Part shown: piece after piece, positions 62,184-64,000 of the stretch
Numbering within the stretch: position 1 is the stretch's first letter
Layout: every line of letters starts with the position of its first letter
NCBI GenBank assembly: GCA_051954955.1
Contig: JBQCHF010000140.1
Coordinates: 16,201 to 80,200 of the forward strand
DNA length: 64,000 nucleotides
Direction of reading: 5' to 3'
Origin: JBQCHF01 sp051954955
GTDB lineage: Bacteria > Actinomycetota > Actinomycetes > Motilibacterales > Motilibacteraceae
Made by a program: the position numbers and the translations under genes
Notes under the pieces: model-generated
The model's input: only the letters and a program-made list of their open reading frames with translations
Databases searched by the model: none
Told to the model about the DNA's origin: nothing

Positions 62184-62302
62184 GGAGCCGAGGGTAGACG
62201 CGGCCGCCGACGCCGGCCCGGGGTGGCCGACCCGGGTGGGGACGGTGCGCGCGATGCGGCCGGCCGGTGGACGAGCGAGCCGGCTCGGCTCAGACTATCG
62301 GC

Positions 62303-62701
62303 TCAGATGGCGAAGCCGCCGTGGGCGAGGGAGAGCCCCAGGCCCAGCCCGGCCAGCACGAGGCCGGGGATGATCACCATCCGCTCGACCCGGGTCGCGG
62401 ACAGGTACTGGTCGTAGAAGCCGAGCAGCACCCCGGCCAGCCCGGTCACCGACCCGGCCAGGTGCCAGCCCTCCACCATCCCGCAGACGACGGCCGCGAC
62501 CCCGAGGACCAGCACGACGACGGCCAGGCCCGCCTCGCGCGGGTGGTCGCGGGCGTCCGCGGGCAGGTGCGGGTGGCGCTGCCGCGGCACCGGCGGAGCC
62601 GACGGAGCCGACGGGGCCGACCGAGCCGACGGGGGCTGCTCGGCGGGAGGCTGCGCGCCGCCGCGGGCGGCCCTCCTCCGGCTGGTCTCACTGGTGGCCA
62701 T
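62303..62701 (-). CDS. Small membrane protein, unknown function
   Basis: From ATG 62701 (TGGAGG five bases before) the product has 132 residues: a disordered basic and Ser/Ala/Pro head with SAPSAPSAPP repeats, then about three helices (about 62-130) with YDQYLSATRVERMVIIPG between them. I recognise no family. It is separated from nfo by 119 bases and is divergent from rpsF. Confidence 0.72.
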   Translation of the reverse strand: MATSETSRRRAARGGAQPPAEQPPSARSAPSAPSAPPVPRQRHPHLPADARDHPREAGLAVVVLVLGVAAVVCGMVEGWHLAGSVTGLAGVLLGFYDQYLSATRVERMVIIPGLVLAGLGLGLSLAHGGFAI

Positions 62702-62811
62702 GGCGACCTCCACCGGCGCGCCCGGGGCCCTGCGCCCCGCCTCGGCGACGCCCTGCGCTCTCGACCGTGCGCCGCCTGTGGACGAGTTTCAAGGCCGGAG
62801 GTCCTGCCGGG

Positions 62812-62817
62812 TACTCT
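62812..62817 (+). promoter_or_regulatory. Candidate -10 (TACTCT) of the rpsF operon
   Basis: TACTCT fits TANNNT and lies 144 bases before rpsF. A weak -35-like GTTTC occurs about 24 bases upstream. A long leader would remain, in which ribosomal-protein autoregulation could act; no structure was modelled. Confidence 0.35.
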
Positions 62818-62955
62818 TGCGGTCACCGCAGTGGTCCTCAGCGTCACCCGACGTCAGGCGTCACCCGACGCCGCCGAGACCCGCTGCGGGACGCAGTAGC
62901 CCTCCTGCCACGGACCGACCGTGGCCGCCTGAGTCCAAAGGAGGTGGGTTCACGC

Positions 62956-63246
62956 ATGCGTCGCTACGAGCTGATGGTCATCCTCGACCCGGACCTCGAG
63001 GAGCGCACCGTCGCCCCGTCCCTCGACCAGTTCCTCAACGTCATCCGCAACGGCGGGGGCACCGTGGAGAAGGTCGACGTGTGGGGTCGGCGCCGCCTCG
63101 CCTACGAGATCAAGAAGAAGCCCGACGGCATCTACGCCGTCGTCGACCTGACCGCCGAGCCGGCCGTGGTGAAGGAGCTGGACCGCCAGCTCAACCTCAA
63201 CGAGGCCGTCCTGCGCACCAAGGTCCTGCGCCCCGATCAGCGCTGA
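62956..63246 (+). CDS. rpsF: 30S ribosomal protein S6
   Basis: The 96-residue protein begins MRRYELMVILDPDLEERTV and contains GRRRLAYEIKKKPDGIYAVVDL, typical of S6. It has a strong AAAGGAGGTGG site before the ATG. It leads the operon that normally continues ssb-rpsR-rplI. Confidence 0.97.
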   Translation: MRRYELMVILDPDLEERTVAPSLDQFLNVIRNGGGTVEKVDVWGRRRLAYEIKKKPDGIYAVVDLTAEPAVVKELDRQLNLNEAVLRTKVLRPDQR

Positions 63247-63356
63247 TCCGACAGCGCTGACGGCCCCTGTCGTCGGCGCTGTCGGCACCGCCCGCTAGAC
63301 CTGCAGTTCGCACCCACCGCCCGCCCGCCGATCGACAAAGCCCGACAGGAGTGGCC

Positions 63357-63881
63357 ATGGCAGGGGAGACCGTCATCACGGTCGTCGGCAACCTCACCGA
63401 CGACCCCGAGCTGCGCTTCACCCCGTCCGGTGCGGCGGTCGCGAACTTCACCGTCGCGTCCACCCCGCGCCAGATGGACCGCCAGACCAACGAGTGGAAG
63501 GACGGCGACCCGCTGTTCCTGCGCTGCTCGATCTGGCGCCAGGCAGCGGAGAACGTCGCCGAGTCCCTCACCCGCGGGTCCCGGGTCATCGTCCAGGGCC
63601 GGCTGCGCCAGCGGTCCTACGAGACCAAGGAGGGTGAGAAGCGCACGGTGGTCGAGCTCGAGGTCGACGAGATCGGCCCGTCCCTGCGCTACGCCACGGC
63701 CAAGGTCACCAAGACCAGCCGCGGTGGCGGGGGTGGCGGCTACGGCGGCGGTGGTGGCGGCGGCTACTCCGGTGGCGGCGGCGCCCCGGCGGAGGACCCG
63801 TGGGCCACGCCCGCGCCGGCCTCCGGCGGTGGCGGCGGTGGCTGGGGCGCCCCGGGTGGCTCGGAGGAGCCCCCCTTCTAG
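63357..63881 (+). CDS. ssb: Single-stranded DNA-binding protein
   Basis: The 174-residue protein has an OB fold (about 3-110) with VITVVGNLTDDPELRFTPSGAAVANFTVA and WRQAAENVAESL. A Gly-rich linker with repeated GGGGG runs follows, then an acidic tip ending EEPPF, which recruits partner proteins. ATG 63357 has AGGAG five bases before it; GTG 63351 is in the same frame. The 110-base gap after rpsF is normal. Confidence 0.96.
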   Translation: MAGETVITVVGNLTDDPELRFTPSGAAVANFTVASTPRQMDRQTNEWKDGDPLFLRCSIWRQAAENVAESLTRGSRVIVQGRLRQRSYETKEGEKRTVVELEVDEIGPSLRYATAKVTKTSRGGGGGGYGGGGGGGYSGGGGAPAEDPWATPAPASGGGGGGWGAPGGSEEPPF

Positions 63882-64000
63882 GACGTGTCTGGTGGATCTT
63901 CCGTCGATCAGGGAGCGGGCCATGGCGCCCGGTCCGGCACGGCGGAGGAGTTCCGCGTAGCGGTGTTCTACGCGGGACGACGACAACACCGCCGGTCGGG
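63882..64000. other. Unassigned sequence after ssb (rpsR not found here)
   Basis: The 119 bases up to the window edge contain no recognisable start of rpsR, which usually follows ssb closely. The start (GGACGTGTCTGGTGGATC at 63882-63899) looks like a possible insertion-sequence end. On the reverse strand an open frame from near the edge reads RVEHRYAELLRRAGPGAMAR, with no known match. Too little is visible to decide. Confidence 0.3.

Overview
The window is the chromosomal replication-origin neighbourhood of a high-GC actinobacterium. Base composition, GTG/TTG start codons and gene order all point there. The combination of a Streptomyces-like right flank (pcnA, MFS gene, ino1, padR, ponA, femX, rpsF, ssb) with a mycobacteria-like left flank (gyrA, DUF3566, tRNA-Ile, tRNA-Ala, ppiA, crgA, pabA, pknB) would fit Geodermatophilaceae-type genera. 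That family placement is inference from synteny, not from a marker comparison.

Layout, left to right. (1) 1-5.1 kb: the end of a PASTA protein (probably pknA), pknB, then leftward pabA, a small membrane protein, a class E sortase and a DUF881 protein, and rightward crgA. (2) 5.1-10.1 kb: a DnaA-box palindrome, a rhomboid protease, ppiA, a membrane protein built of 11-residue amphipathic repeats, a gene-free island of nested inverted repeats, and a MATE transporter. (3) 10.5-22.4 kb, all leftward: tRNA-Ala, a DLW-39 peptide, an HPt-receiver-PIG-L deacetylase fusion, tRNA-Ile, DUF3566, gyrA with an in-frame 420-residue intein, gyrB, dciA, recF, dnaN. (4) 22.4-23.1 kb: the dnaN-dnaA gap, the likely oriC; then dnaA. 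(5) 25.2-31.3 kb, rightward: rpmH, rnpA, yidD, yidC, jag, rsmG, parA, parB, with three parS sites. (6) 31.3-47.4 kb, mostly leftward: a Ddl-like ligase, an aminotransferase, a GNAT protein (rightward), cwlM, trxA, trxB, an anti-sigma factor, sigM, an MviN-type pseudokinase, a small membrane protein, murJ (frameshifted in this sequence), a DUF6049 protein and a NUDIX hydrolase. (7) 47.6-62.7 kb: pcnA, an MFS transporter, ino1-padR, ponA, two GT-C-type membrane glycosyltransferases, an alanine-racemase-like protein, FemX, xthA, nfo and a membrane protein. (8) 62.9-63.9 kb: rpsF and ssb, after which rpsR does not immediately follow.

Functionally, most genes serve replication initiation and segregation (dnaA, dnaN, recF, dciA, gyrBA, parABS, rsmG), RNA and membrane-protein biogenesis (rnpA, yidD, yidC, jag, pcnA), and cell-wall growth. 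The wall genes include several members of the PknB circuit known from mycobacteria: PknB, CwlM without a signal peptide, the MurJ flippase and its pseudokinase partner, CrgA and a PBP1. The least expected items are the HPt-REC-PIG-L fusion placed between the two tRNA genes, a conserved intergenic two-hairpin module present three times, a perfect palindrome upstream of padR-ino1, and the repeat island at 8.34-8.70 kb.
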